64,000 bases of DNA from Sphingopyxis sp. HIX (GCF_001468285.1 NZ_LNSB01000013.1:1-64000); one strand, 5' to 3'; shown: positions 23,375-33,319, numbered from the stretch's first letter. Notes: a model not told the origin generated them from the sequence alone. Made by a program: numbers and translations.

Positions 23375-25533
23375 TTCTTCGCTCCGGTCTTGGCGAGGTC
23401 GAGGCGGCCGACGGGGCCGGTCCAGGCGAGGGTTTGGCCGTCGATGCCGACACTGTGCTTCGCCGTCGCCGTCACATCGTCGGCGACGGCAATCGCGATG
23501 CGGCGTCCGTCGACGAGGGTGACGAGGATGATATCGATGTCCCCTTCGCGGCGATGCTCGAGCCCCGTCACGCGCGCGCTGCTCGCGACGACCGTCTCGG
23601 CCGAGGCGTCATAGGCGCCATGCGGTTCGAGCAGGCTGACGAAGGTCGCGTCGCCCGCGCCGTCGACGCGCTGGATGACCACCGGTTCGCGGCGGAGGTT
23701 GAAGTCGGGATCGTTGGCGCCGCTCTCGGCGACGATGAAGCGCGCGCCCGCGGGCGGCAGCATATGATAGGAGTAGAAGCGGCTGCCTTGCATCCAGGTG
23801 AGCCGCGCCTTGCCGGCCTTGCTCCCCTCGCCGTCGACCCACAGATGCTGGTAGCCATTGGCCTGGCCGAGCACCGGGCGCTCGGCGAGCTTGCGGGCGA
23901 ACGCAATGTCGCTGTCGATGATATGCCCCGAAAAATGCAGCGGCAGGTCGTAACGATGCCTGCCGCTGCCAGTCGGGTGGAGGATATCGAGGACGAGCGG
24001 GTTGGCGAGGCCGTCGACCTCGACCAGAAGCAAGGCGCGGCGGAAGGCGACGTCCTTGTACGCGCCGTCGATCGCGCCGATCGCATAGCGCGTCGGCCCG
24101 TCGAGCGACGCCGCGAGCTGGCGCGTGCCGACCTTCTCGCCCGCCTTCCAATCGCCGCCGAAATGGCTTTGTTCGTCGACGACCAGCGTGTTGTGCGCGA
24201 TCGTCGCGCTCGCCCAGCTGTCGTTCTCGGGCAAATAGCGCCCGCCCTGCTTCGCCTCGACGTTGAGGAAGCGCGCGGCGCCGTAATCGGTCACCACCGC
24301 GCCGGTCTCGTCATAATAGAGCCAGCCGAGCCGGTCGAAATGGCCGTGCCCCATGCCCTGCACGGTGTTCTTGGCGACGAGCAGCGGCCCGCTCGGATCG
24401 GGCTTGGTGCGCAGCAGGACGAGCGCGCCCTGCTTGCCGTCGGGACCGTCGGAGAGCAGCCGCGAGCCGAAGGGCCAGGGCTGCGCCTTGCCCGCCGCGA
24501 GGTCGGCGGCCATCGCCTGCCCCGCGGGGGTCAGCACGGTGCGCCCCTGCCAGTCGGCGATCGACAGGAAGGCCGGATCTTTCGTGGCGCCATAGGCGAT
24601 CGCGACCGCGTGATAGAGTTCCTCGGTGCGCAGGCTCTTGTCGGGCATCGCATCGTTGATCGGCAGGAAATAGCCGTCGTGGGTGACGTCGATCGCGGTG
24701 CGGATCGCCTTCAGGACGATGCCGCCCCGATATTCGAAAATCCGGCGGTCGGGATCGTTTGCCGCGATCGCCGCGGCGAAGACGACGAAAGGCTGCAGCG
24801 CATAGCGTTGGTAATAAGGTCCTTCGGCATAATAGCCGTCGGGCGAGAAGAGCAGGTCGAGCTGGCGCAGGAAGCCCGCCTTGCCGCTCTTGTCGAGCCC
24901 GAGCAGCGCCTTGTCGACGAGGTCGCGGTCGCCGAGCAGATAGCCCGACAGCCCGACGCCGGCCGCGGCCCAGGTCGCGTGATTATGGATGCGGTCGATC
25001 ACCTCGGGCGAGCCGTCGGAGAGGAAATGCGCCATCGGGCGGATCACCCGGTCGTCGATGCGCTGGCGGTCGGCGGCCGAGAGCGAGGCGCGGATCTCGG
25101 CATAGCCCTGCACCGCATTGACGAGGAAGACGCTGTCGTTGAGGCTTTGCCAGAAGAGGCGCCCCGCGCTCTGGTTGGCCTTGGCCGGATGCGGGCCGAG
25201 CCCCGGATAGAGGTCGGCATAAGCGAGCAGCATGGCGCGGACATGGTCGCGGTAACGCGCCTCGCCGGTCAGGCGGAAGAGCTGGCCGCCCTCGAAGATG
25301 ACGCGGTAGTTGCGCTTGTGTTGCTCGTGGGTGAAGCCGCCGCCCGGGTCCTTGGGCACGGGCACGTTGATGCCCGCCGCGATCGAGGCGTCGACGTCGC
25401 GCCGCGCGCGCTCGACCTCGCCCGCGAAGAGTGGGGCATAGGCCTGCGGGACGGCGGCGGGCGGGGTCTGGGCCTGCGCCGGGATGGCGTGCAGCGTCGC
25501 GGCGGCGAGCAGGAGCGCGAGGGTGCGGGTCAT
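23371..25533 (-). CDS. PL17 oligoalginate lyase
   Basis: A 720-residue periplasmic lyase (signal peptide to about residue 21, AQA-QTP). The N-terminal alginate_lyase (alpha/alpha toroid) domain carries NQSAGRLFWQSLND, the catalytic pair Asn184-His185 in RIHNHATWAAAG, and the Tyr in YYAEGPYYQRYALQPF (240-241), matching the Asn/His/Tyr catalytic set of PL17 exolyases such as Alg17C. The C-terminal half (about 390-715) is the heparinase II/III-like beta domain with GMGHGHFDRLGWLYYDE. It should release unsaturated monouronate from alginate oligosaccharides. Four-base overlaps join it to the PL6 gene and the MFS gene. Confidence 0.9.
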   Translation of the reverse strand: MTRTLALLLAAATLHAIPAQAQTPPAAVPQAYAPLFAGEVERARRDVDASIAAGINVPVPKDPGGGFTHEQHKRNYRVIFEGGQLFRLTGEARYRDHVRAMLLAYADLYPGLGPHPAKANQSAGRLFWQSLNDSVFLVNAVQGYAEIRASLSAADRQRIDDRVIRPMAHFLSDGSPEVIDRIHNHATWAAAGVGLSGYLLGDRDLVDKALLGLDKSGKAGFLRQLDLLFSPDGYYAEGPYYQRYALQPFVVFAAAIAANDPDRRIFEYRGGIVLKAIRTAIDVTHDGYFLPINDAMPDKSLRTEELYHAVAIAYGATKDPAFLSIADWQGRTVLTPAGQAMAADLAAGKAQPWPFGSRLLSDGPDGKQGALVLLRTKPDPSGPLLVAKNTVQGMGHGHFDRLGWLYYDETGAVVTDYGAARFLNVEAKQGGRYLPENDSWASATIAHNTLVVDEQSHFGGDWKAGEKVGTRQLAASLDGPTRYAIGAIDGAYKDVAFRRALLLVEVDGLANPLVLDILHPTGSGRHRYDLPLHFSGHIIDSDIAFARKLAERPVLGQANGYQHLWVDGEGSKAGKARLTWMQGSRFYSYHMLPPAGARFIVAESGANDPDFNLRREPVVIQRVDGAGDATFVSLLEPHGAYDASAETVVASSARVTGLEHRREGDIDIILVTLVDGRRIAIAVADDVTATAKHSVGIDGQTLAWTGPVGRLDLAKTGAKK

Positions 25534-27740
25534 GGGCGCGCCTCGACATTGCCTTCGACCAGCCCGCGCGGCGGGCCTTTCCAGGCGAGCTCCTCGATGC
25601 GCGGCGCGGGGGTCGCGGCGAAGGCGTTCGACGCGATGCGCGTCTCGGGCGCGCCGACCGAGTGGATCACGACGATGCCGTCCGACTTGGCGAAATTATT
25701 CTGCACGATCTCGGCGTGCTGCGCGCCCGAGATGCGCAGCGACGCACCGTCGGCGCCGCTGTCGGCGACGCTCGACCCGGTCATCGCGAACCATGGACCG
25801 AAGGTGCTTTCGTCGCTGCCCTTGCGCAAGAGGTCGGCGACCATCGCAACGCGCGCGAAATGGCTGCCGGTAACCGTCAGCCGCTCCATCGGGTACCAGC
25901 CCTTGGCCTCCTGCTCGCCGGTCGCGGCGACGACGACGCCCATCTCGGCGAAGGCGCTGTTCGTGATGATCACATCGTCGGCAAAGGTACCCGGCGCCAT
26001 CACGATGCCGTCGAGGCGGCCCTTGCCCGGCCCCGCCACCGACACGCCGTCCAGCGTGAGGCTGTAATTGGGCGCGGCACCGGGGCCGACCGCGATCAGC
26101 GCGCCCTCGCCCGCCGCGCCGCGCGCATCGATGTCCAGATTTTCGAGGCGCAGTCCGCCGCCACCTTCGATGCGCGCGAGCCCTGCCGCGACGCGCAGCA
26201 CGGGCTTCGCATCCTTCGCCCCCGCGATCGTCAACCGGTGGCGCAGCGCCAGCGGCGCGGCGACCTCATAGGTGCCCGCCGCGAGCGACAGCGTATCGCC
26301 CGCCCGGCTCTCGGCCACCGCCGCAGCGAGCGAGGCGCCCGCGGCGAGCGGGTGCGTGGCGCCGGTGCCGAACGCCGCCTCGGGCGCCTCGCCGCGGTAC
26401 CAGCTCGCGCCGACCTCGGCGCGCGTCACGGGCTGGAGGTCGCGCGGCGCGCCGACCGCGGCGAGTGCCGGGTCGGTCGGATAGAGCAAGCCGTTCGCGG
26501 CGCGCTCGAGCGTCACCTCGCGCTGCTCGACCCCCGCGCCGAGCAGCGGCTTGGCGACCTTCGCCTCGACATTGCCGGCGAGCGCGATGCCGCCGATCTC
26601 GCCCTCGGCGCGGAACGGGTCTTCGCCCTTCGTACCGACGATCAGGTTGCGCTCGAACCGACTGTCGACGGGCGCCGCCGAGCGTTCGGCATCGGCGCCG
26701 GCGGCGAGCGTGATGCGCGCGCTGTCGATGATGCTGTTATTCTCGATCCGCGCATTCGCGACCTGATGATAGCGGTTGATCACCGAGTTCGGCACGCCGT
26801 TCATCACGCTGAGCGCGCTCTTGAACGAACTGCCCGAAAGCCCCTCGAAATAATTGCCGCGCACTTGCTGGTCGCGGTTGATCACGCGCACCCCGCCGGT
26901 GTCGGGCACGCCCTTGCCGAGGAAGATATTGCGCTCGACGATATTGCCGTTGCCGTGGCGCAGCACGAAGGCGCCCTGCGCTTCGAGCACGAGATTTTCG
27001 CGGAGGATATTGCCGCCCGACTTGACCGACACGATCTCGACCTCGCCGCTGGTGCGGTCGAAGATGTTGCGCTCGACGATGCTGTTCGACGCCGACAGCG
27101 ATTCCTCGCTGGTGCCGATGCGGATCGTCTCGCCGCCGTTCGAGCCCAGCGGCGGGCGCGGGCCGAAATAATTGTGATCGATGCGGTGGCGGTTATCGAG
27201 CGGGTCGCCCGCGCGGCGGATCACCGCGAGCGTGACGCCGCTGTTGGTCTTGCCCTCGAAATGCGAATGGTCGACGCGGTTGCCGGTGCCGTAGAGCGCG
27301 ACCCAGATATCCTCGGCGCGGCGGTCGGGCTTGCTGTAGCCGTCAATGACGACCTCGGTCACGCGCGTATCGCTCGCGAGCGTCTTCGAATCGCGGCGGA
27401 AGGCGATCACTTCGCCGGTCGGGCTCGACCCGTTCTTGAAGACGAGACCCGAAACGAGCAGGTGCCGGCCGCCGATGCGCAGGTTCGACTGGCCGGTGAG
27501 CAACACCTTGCCCCTGGTCTGCGCGGTCAGCGCGATCGGCTTGTCCGCGGTGCCGGTACCCGTGAAGACGATCTGGAAATCGCGCCACTCGCCGTCGGCG
27601 AGGATGATATTGTCGCCAGGCTGCGCCTTTTTGACCGCGACCTGATATTGCGCCTGGTCGCTGACGAGCAGGTCGCGCGCTAGCGCCGGATGCGCCGCCG
27701 AGACCAGCAAAATAGCCGTTAGAACCGCCCTTGTCCGCAC
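25530..27740 (-). CDS. PL6 alginate lyase (chondroitinase-B-like)
   Basis: A 736-residue secreted lyase (signal peptide ending near LA-RDL) made of two parallel beta-helix domains, about 22-390 and 440-730, as in AlyGC-type PL6 enzymes. The catalytic Lys240 in EIVSVKSGGN and Arg261 in FVLRHGNGN are 21 residues apart, the same spacing as Lys220/Arg241 of AlyGC, and the preceding SGEVEI supplies a calcium-site glutamate. It starts with GTG at 27740 and is the first gene of the PL6-PL17-MFS-SDR-esterase operon, facing the second receptor across an operator-rich gap. Endo or exo mode cannot be told from sequence. Confidence 0.9.
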   Translation of the reverse strand: MRTRAVLTAILLVSAAHPALARDLLVSDQAQYQVAVKKAQPGDNIILADGEWRDFQIVFTGTGTADKPIALTAQTRGKVLLTGQSNLRIGGRHLLVSGLVFKNGSSPTGEVIAFRRDSKTLASDTRVTEVVIDGYSKPDRRAEDIWVALYGTGNRVDHSHFEGKTNSGVTLAVIRRAGDPLDNRHRIDHNYFGPRPPLGSNGGETIRIGTSEESLSASNSIVERNIFDRTSGEVEIVSVKSGGNILRENLVLEAQGAFVLRHGNGNIVERNIFLGKGVPDTGGVRVINRDQQVRGNYFEGLSGSSFKSALSVMNGVPNSVINRYHQVANARIENNSIIDSARITLAAGADAERSAAPVDSRFERNLIVGTKGEDPFRAEGEIGGIALAGNVEAKVAKPLLGAGVEQREVTLERAANGLLYPTDPALAAVGAPRDLQPVTRAEVGASWYRGEAPEAAFGTGATHPLAAGASLAAAVAESRAGDTLSLAAGTYEVAAPLALRHRLTIAGAKDAKPVLRVAAGLARIEGGGGLRLENLDIDARGAAGEGALIAVGPGAAPNYSLTLDGVSVAGPGKGRLDGIVMAPGTFADDVIITNSAFAEMGVVVAATGEQEAKGWYPMERLTVTGSHFARVAMVADLLRKGSDESTFGPWFAMTGSSVADSGADGASLRISGAQHAEIVQNNFAKSDGIVVIHSVGAPETRIASNAFAATPAPRIEELAWKGPPRGLVEGNVEARP

Positions 27741-27778
27741 TATGCCTCACCCATCTTCTGATTCTCGCTCACTGGTCT

Positions 27779-27835
27779 ATACAAGCGGTATGACAATATC
27801 AACCCGGCTTTGGTCTGAATCATGGGTTGACATAC
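27779..27835. promoter_or_regulatory. Candidate alginate-regulon operators, PL6/receptor divergent gap
   Basis: TATAC (27779-27783) and GTATG (27788-27792) form an imperfect inverted repeat whose right half is GTATGACAA (27788-27796). A second half-site in opposite orientation, TTGACATAC, lies at 27827-27835. Both sit between the divergent PL6 and receptor starts (27740 and 27888), so one regulator could control both directions. Confidence 0.6.
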
Positions 27836-27887
27836 TGGCCTGACAGGAAGAGCTTGCCGCAAAACAAGACCTGGGAGGGAGTGGGAT

Positions 27888-30800
27888 ATGATTCGGGCCA
27901 GCCTGATGCGCGTTTCGCGCGGCAAGATGAATTTCGCGGCGGCGCTGCTGGGCACGACCGCGCTGCTCGGCGTCCCCGCCTTCGCGCAGGACGCGGCAGC
28001 GCAGGACAGCACCGCGACCGACGCGAGTGACGATGACACGATCGTCGTTTCCGGCATCCGCAGCTCCCTTGCCACCGCGCTGGGCGAGAAACGCACCTCG
28101 GACAATATCGTCGAAGTCATCCAGGCCGAGGATATCGGCAAGCTGCCCGACCAGAACCTCGCCGAAGTGCTGGAAAATGTCACCGGGGTCCAGATCACGC
28201 GCCAGGCGGGCGTCGGCAATGCGGTGCAGATCCGCGGCACCGACGCCAACCGCACCGAAATCAACGGCGTGTCGACCGTCGGGTCGGGCGCCGGCCGCTC
28301 GGGCATCAGCTTCGAGGATCTGCCCGCCGCGCTGATCGCCTCGGTCGAGGTCACCAAGGTGCCGACCGCGCAGACGATCGAGGGATCGGTCGGCGGTACG
28401 ATCAACCTGCGCACGATCCGCCCGCTCGACCTCCGCGATCCGCTGATCGCCGCGCGCGTGCAGTTCGAAAACAGCGACCTCTCCAAATCGACGCTGCCGC
28501 GCGTCTCGGCGACGCTCGGCAACCGCTGGGATACCGGCATCGGCGAGATCGGCATCGTCGTGAGCGGCAGCTATGCGCGGCAGGACGTCGCGGCGTTCAA
28601 GCCGCGGGTCGACCGCGATGCGCTCGTGCTGCCGGGCTCGGGGCCGAGCGCCGAGGCCTTCCCTTTCCTGCGCATCCAGTTCCTGCAGCAGGGGCTCGAG
28701 AATTACGAATATGAGACGTACAACGGCACCGCCGCGCTCGAGTGGAAGCCCAACGACGACCTCAAATTCTATTTCGACGCGACGCTGAACAACCAGCAGC
28801 GCGGCCAGCAGAGCCACCGCGTCCAGATTTCGGGCACCGCGACCCCTTCGGTGGTCGACGCGATGAACAATAGCGACTTCGAAACCGTCGATTTCGGCAC
28901 GCTCGACGGCCCCAATGGCCCGATCGACCTCGGTACGGTGCAGGCCGCGCTCGCGGGCACGATCGGCATCGGCGGCTCGACCGGGACGGTCATCGATCCG
29001 AACCTGCGCACCTCGTCCGACACCGGTGCGCGCGTGACCAAGAGCCGCGTGTTCGACCTCGGCACCGAATGGCAGGTGACCGACAAGCTGAGCCTCCGCG
29101 CCGAGCTGTCGCTGTCGACCTCGAAGTCCGATTTCCCCAATTTCTCGACCACGCTCGACTTCATCAACCCCAACGGGCCGCAGCCCGTGATCGGGCGCAG
29201 CATCGACAATGGCGTGCCGATCGAATTCGACCTGCGCGGCGGCACGCTGCAATTCGGCATCGACCAGGCGAGCCCCTTCGCGCCGACGACCGCGCAACTG
29301 CTCGACCCCGCCAATTACCAGCTGCAGCAGGTGACGCAGGGCGCCAATTCGACCGATAATGAGGAGCGCGCGGCGCGGCTCGACTTCAGCTACGACACGA
29401 GCGACCTCAACCCCTTCGTCACCTCGGTCGACTTCGGCTGGCGCTGGAACCGCACCTCGGCCGAGAACAGCGAATTTTCGAACAATGTCAGCCTGACCAA
29501 CACCACCACCGCGTGGAACCGTCCGTCGGGCGACCTCTTCTCCGATATATTGATCCCGGGGCCGAACAACTTCAACGCCGCCGACGGGCGCGAGCTTTAT
29601 TTCCCCGACTTCCTGCTGATCGACGGCGGCCTCGCCTTCCGCGATCCGGCGAGCGTCCTCGCGGCGCTCAACGAAGCGATCGCGGCGAGCAATGCCGCGC
29701 GGACGCAAGGGCCAGCGGTCGCGTCGCTCGCGACGCCGACCGAATCCTTCGCGGGCTTCTTCAGCATCAAGGAGACGACCAACGCCGCCTATTTCCAGGC
29801 CAATATGGAGGGCGAGATCGCGGGCATGCCGGTGCGCGGCAATGCGGGCTTCCGCTGGCTGCACACCAGGTTGTCGTCGACCGGCAACAACATCGCCAAC
29901 GGCGCGGTCACCGGCCAGACCGTCGCGAAGAGCGACTATAATTTCCTGCTGCCGCGCTTCAGCCTGGTGCTCGAGCCCGCCGACAGGTTGCTGGTCCGCG
30001 CAGGCATCGCGCGCGACATCCGCCGGCCCAATTTCGACACGCTGTCGACCTCCTTCTCGTTCGGCACGGGCGCGAACACCCCGGTCGCGGTCGGCAACCC
30101 CGACCTGGTGCCCGAGGCGGTGTGGTCGTTCGACCTGTCGGGCGAATATTATTTCGCGCCGTCGAGCCTGGTCAGCATCGGCTTCTTCCACAAGAGCCGC
30201 ACGAACCTGTTCGCGCAGCGGCAGGAGGATCCGGCGCCGAACCTCGACGCGAACGGCAATCTCAACATCTCGATCGATCCCGCCTGCCCCGGCGGCGGCA
30301 TCTACAACCCGATCGCCAACCGCAACATCAACAACCCGATCCAGGGCGTCGGCATCTGCGTCCCGCGCAGCTCGACCTTCAACGTCCCGGGCAGCACGAC
30401 GCAGACCGGCATCGAAATCGCCTTCCAGCACGATCTGTCGGCGTGGGAAGACGCGCTCGGCTTCGCCTCGGGCTTCGGCGTGATCGGCAATTTCACCTAT
30501 CAGAAGACCGGCGGATCGGCGCGCGAGTTTCGCGTCGCCGACGGGCCGCGGACGGTGTTCACCCAGCTGGGTTTCCCGAATTCGCGCGACCTGATCACGC
30601 TGACCAACCTGTCGAAATATGCCTATAACGCGACGTTATTCTACGACAAATACGGGCTGAACGCGCGGCTGCGCTACACATGGCGGTCGAGCTATGTGTC
30701 GAACGACCCCTTCTTTTTCGGCCTGCCGCTGATCAACGGCGCGCGCGGGCAGCTCAACGCCAGCATCAACTACGACATCACCGACAACATCAACGTCGGG

Positions 30801-30923
30801 GTCGAGGGGATCAACCTGCTGCGCGGCGACCAGAACCAATATTGCGTGAACAACAAGGCGCTGCTGTGTTTCCAGGGGCTCACCGACCGGCGGATCACCG
30901 CCGGGCTGAGCGTGAAGTTCTAG
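27888..30923 (+). CDS. TonB-dependent receptor, alginate locus copy 2
   Basis: A 1011-residue outer-membrane receptor. It has a signal peptide (cleavage near AFA-QDA), a TonB box DTIVVSGIRSS (about 50-60), a plug domain with the IGKLPDQNLAEVLENVTGVQ motif typical of TIGR01782-type receptors, and a barrel ending in LSVKF. An excellent ribosome site (GGGAGGGAG) precedes ATG 27888. It is divergent from the lyase operon and shares its operators, so alginate oligosaccharide uptake is the likely task. It differs strongly from copy 1, so the pair may take different chain lengths or compositions. The stop is three bases from the convergent AIM24 stop. Confidence 0.87.
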   Translation: MIRASLMRVSRGKMNFAAALLGTTALLGVPAFAQDAAAQDSTATDASDDDTIVVSGIRSSLATALGEKRTSDNIVEVIQAEDIGKLPDQNLAEVLENVTGVQITRQAGVGNAVQIRGTDANRTEINGVSTVGSGAGRSGISFEDLPAALIASVEVTKVPTAQTIEGSVGGTINLRTIRPLDLRDPLIAARVQFENSDLSKSTLPRVSATLGNRWDTGIGEIGIVVSGSYARQDVAAFKPRVDRDALVLPGSGPSAEAFPFLRIQFLQQGLENYEYETYNGTAALEWKPNDDLKFYFDATLNNQQRGQQSHRVQISGTATPSVVDAMNNSDFETVDFGTLDGPNGPIDLGTVQAALAGTIGIGGSTGTVIDPNLRTSSDTGARVTKSRVFDLGTEWQVTDKLSLRAELSLSTSKSDFPNFSTTLDFINPNGPQPVIGRSIDNGVPIEFDLRGGTLQFGIDQASPFAPTTAQLLDPANYQLQQVTQGANSTDNEERAARLDFSYDTSDLNPFVTSVDFGWRWNRTSAENSEFSNNVSLTNTTTAWNRPSGDLFSDILIPGPNNFNAADGRELYFPDFLLIDGGLAFRDPASVLAALNEAIAASNAARTQGPAVASLATPTESFAGFFSIKETTNAAYFQANMEGEIAGMPVRGNAGFRWLHTRLSSTGNNIANGAVTGQTVAKSDYNFLLPRFSLVLEPADRLLVRAGIARDIRRPNFDTLSTSFSFGTGANTPVAVGNPDLVPEAVWSFDLSGEYYFAPSSLVSIGFFHKSRTNLFAQRQEDPAPNLDANGNLNISIDPACPGGGIYNPIANRNINNPIQGVGICVPRSSTFNVPGSTTQTGIEIAFQHDLSAWEDALGFASGFGVIGNFTYQKTGGSAREFRVADGPRTVFTQLGFPNSRDLITLTNLSKYAYNATLFYDKYGLNARLRYTWRSSYVSNDPFFFGLPLINGARGQLNASINYDITDNINVGVEGINLLRGDQNQYCVNNKALLCFQGLTDRRITAGLSVKF

Positions 30924-30926
30924 GGG

Positions 30927-31682
30927 CTAGCTGACCTTCGCGGTCGGCATCAGCCAGGCGGTGCCGCGGCCGTTGAGCTTGTAGACGAAGCCCTCGCCGC
31001 TGCGCAACGCGTTGCGCAGCCCCTTGACCAGCGGGCCGATGGTGACGCTGAGCTCGGCGGAGAACATCAGCATGAAGTCGCCGTCGACGGTGAGTTCCTG
31101 GCTGCCGTCGAGTTCGACGATGTCGATCTCCTCGACCGGCACCGGCGCCTCGACCGCGAACACCCCCTTGCCGCTCATCTTGGGCTGGACGAGGCCGTTG
31201 CCGCCGAGCACGCCGGCGATGGTGTTGTGGCGATGCGTCGTCAGCTGGATGCCCGCGCCGCAGGCATAAAAGGCCTTATCGTCGAGCAGCAGCGAATCGC
31301 CATCGATCTCGCCGATGATGAAATTGCGGCGGCCGGGCTCGGTCCAGATCGTGCCATGGCCCGAGAATTTGGTCGCGAAGGCCGATTCGCCGGTCCCCGC
31401 CGAGGCGAGCGCGCGGCCGAAGAAGCCCTTGTCCTCGTGCTGCTGGACGGTCGATTCGATCTTGCCGTGCATATATTGCAGCGCCCCGGGTTCGAGCATC
31501 ACCGCGCCGCCCGAAAGCTTGATGCACAGCTGGAAGATGTCGGTATTCTCGACGATATAATGCACCCCGCCCTCGGCGGTCGGCATACCGCGGGTGACCA
31601 GCCTTTTTTCGACGAAGCGATATTTCTCGATCCGGACGCCGCCGGCTTCGACGGCTTCTTCCAGTCTGCGAAATTCGGTCAT
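30927..31682 (-). CDS. AIM24 family protein, end of the Ter operon
   Basis: A 251-residue AIM24/DUF124 protein, a beta-rich fold without signal peptide. Glycine-rich strands such as LEPGALQYMHGKIES and FSGHGTIWTEPG are typical. Members frequently accompany TerD and TelA genes in stress operons, but no biochemical role is established. It starts 17 bases after the upstream small protein's stop and is the last gene of the minus-strand Ter operon, converging on the TonB receptor. Confidence 0.82.
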   Translation of the reverse strand: MTEFRRLEEAVEAGGVRIEKYRFVEKRLVTRGMPTAEGGVHYIVENTDIFQLCIKLSGGAVMLEPGALQYMHGKIESTVQQHEDKGFFGRALASAGTGESAFATKFSGHGTIWTEPGRRNFIIGEIDGDSLLLDDKAFYACGAGIQLTTHRHNTIAGVLGGNGLVQPKMSGKGVFAVEAPVPVEEIDIVELDGSQELTVDGDFMLMFSAELSVTIGPLVKGLRNALRSGEGFVYKLNGRGTAWLMPTAKVS

Positions 31683-31699
31683 CTTCGGGCTCCTTCGGG

Positions 31700-32191
31700 T
31701 CAGCGGAACGGGTTTTCGTCGTCCGAATAGCGTTCGTTTATGAACTGCGTGTTGTTGGTGAAGGCGTCGATGTCGTGCTGCGCCAGGTCGCGGAGCATCG
31801 AATCGACGCGCTCCTGCAATTTGTCGAGGCTGGCGTCGAGCAGGAAGCTCGCCGACTTGCCCGTCTTGCGGAAAATCTCGCCGCGGTGGCTGGCGGGGAC
31901 GTCGATATAGCTCTGCACCAGCCCAGGCAGGTGGACGTCGCGCATCTGGCCGGTGTCGACGCGGCTGAAGCTGGGCACCTGTTCGCGTTCCATCGCCTTT
32001 TCGACCGCGGTGATCGATTCGAGGATGGTGGCGATCTTGGCCTTGGCGCTCTTGGGGATGCGCTCGTCGTCATAGTCGAAGGCGGGGGGCGCCGCGGCCG
32101 GCGGCGGCGCAGCGGGCGGCGGCGCGGGGTTGCCGCGCGGCGTTTCCGCCTCCCCGCCGAACAGGCGGCCGAGCCGTCGCAACATGCTCAT
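31700..32191 (-). CDS. Small TelA-partner protein, weakly XpaC-like
   Basis: A 163-residue protein. After a basic N-terminus (MSMLRRLGRLFGG) comes a Pro/Ala-rich linker (about 23-36), then a helical domain with LESITAVEKAMEREQ, VHLPGLVQSYIDVP and LDASLDKLQERVDSMLRDLA. The arrangement resembles the XpaC-like proteins that travel with TelA, though the similarity is weak and judged by eye. It lies between TelA (72 bases) and AIM24 (17 bases). The start ATG 32191 has only a partial ribosome site; ATG 32185 is equally possible. Confidence 0.6.
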   Translation of the reverse strand: MSMLRRLGRLFGGEAETPRGNPAPPPAAPPPAAAPPAFDYDDERIPKSAKAKIATILESITAVEKAMEREQVPSFSRVDTGQMRDVHLPGLVQSYIDVPASHRGEIFRKTGKSASFLLDASLDKLQERVDSMLRDLAQHDIDAFTNNTQFINERYSDDENPFR

Positions 32192-32263
32192 CGCGTCTCT
32201 TTCCCGCCTGCTGCCGTCATCCTGCCCCATCCATAGCCGCGCGCACCGGGCTTTCCAAGGCGG

Positions 32264-33319
32264 TCAAAGCGCGCTCAGCGCCGAACGATGCTGGCCATCG
32301 AGCGCATCGACCGAGGCGGTGACGTCGGCGAACGCCGCGCGGAGCGCCGCCACCTGTTGGGCCGCCTCGGCGCTGTCCAGCGCAAAGCCGGCATTGCCGT
32401 CGGCCGAGGCCTGCGCCGAGCGTTCGAGCAGCGAGCCCGCCGCCGCCGTCACGCCGCCGATGCGCGACAACACCATGCGCTGGTTGGTCAGCGTCTGCGC
32501 CGCGACGATCGCGGTCTGCAGCGCGGCGATCGTCGTCGCCGAGGCGCGGTCGATGCCCTTGATCAACTCGATATTGTTGGTCTGGATGATGCCGAGCATC
32601 GCATAGCCCTGCTGCGACACCGCCATTTGCGTCAGCAGGTCGCCGTGGCGCTGGCGCGCCTGGAACAGCGCGGTCGAGCGCAGCCGCTGCGCCTTGTTCG
32701 GATCGCCCTGATCGAGCTGCGACGCGAGTTTCTCGAAGCGCGCGTCGAGGTGGCCCGACATCTCGACCGCCTCGGCGAGGCTCGCGAGCAAAGGCCAGGT
32801 CGCGGCGCGGAAGCGCTCGATCGCGATATTGTCCTGGAGCAGCAGGTCGCGGCTTGCCGCCAGCGCACCGAGCGCGGCTTCGATCTCGCCCTCGGCGTCG
32901 CGATAGCGGTCGAAATAGCTCGTCAGCCGGTTGCCCGAGGGGAAGAGCCCGAGCAGGCGCCGCGGTTTGAGCAGTTCGTCGCCCACGCCGGGGTCGAGCC
33001 GCTCGACCACCGCGCGCAGCCGTTCGAGATGCGTGTGCACCGCGGTGACCGCACCGTCGCGGTTGCCGGTGCGCGACATGGTGGCGCGCGCCTGGTCGGA
33101 GAGCAGTTTGACCTCGCGGCTGCCGAGCGCCGCGATCTGCGCCGCCTTGCTGTCGAATTCGGGGCTGTGCGGGTCGATCGACACGAAGGCCCCCGCGAAT
33201 TCGCGCGCGACCGCCTTCAGCCGCGCGACGGTCGAAGCGTCGAGCGCGACCTCGCTGCCGCTCGCCGGCCGCGCGGGGGGCGCCGAGGGCGCCGGGGGTT
33301 CGAGATCGAGCCCGCTCAT
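32264..33319 (-). CDS. telA: TelA/KlaA family toxic-anion resistance protein
   Basis: A 351-residue helical protein of the TelA family. After a Pro/Ala-rich head (residues 1-25) it is almost all amphipathic helix; the conserved regions include LPSGNRLTSYFDRYRDAEGE-like sequence near 130-150, LLQDNIAIERFRAATWPLL, and the C-terminal QGYAMLGIIQTNNIELIKGID that is characteristic of TelA. It is linked genetically to tellurite and colicin/phage tolerance, but its molecular role is unknown. Its ATG overlaps the CitE-like stop (ATGA, 33316-33319). Confidence 0.85.
   Translation of the reverse strand: MSGLDLEPPAPSAPPARPASGSEVALDASTVARLKAVAREFAGAFVSIDPHSPEFDSKAAQIAALGSREVKLLSDQARATMSRTGNRDGAVTAVHTHLERLRAVVERLDPGVGDELLKPRRLLGLFPSGNRLTSYFDRYRDAEGEIEAALGALAASRDLLLQDNIAIERFRAATWPLLASLAEAVEMSGHLDARFEKLASQLDQGDPNKAQRLRSTALFQARQRHGDLLTQMAVSQQGYAMLGIIQTNNIELIKGIDRASATTIAALQTAIVAAQTLTNQRMVLSRIGGVTAAAGSLLERSAQASADGNAGFALDSAEAAQQVAALRAAFADVTASVDALDGQHRSALSAL

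Noticed and set aside
27777-30431. 884-residue minus-strand open frame
   Set aside because: Antisense to TonB receptor 2, which has signal peptide, TonB box, plug and C-terminal Phe.
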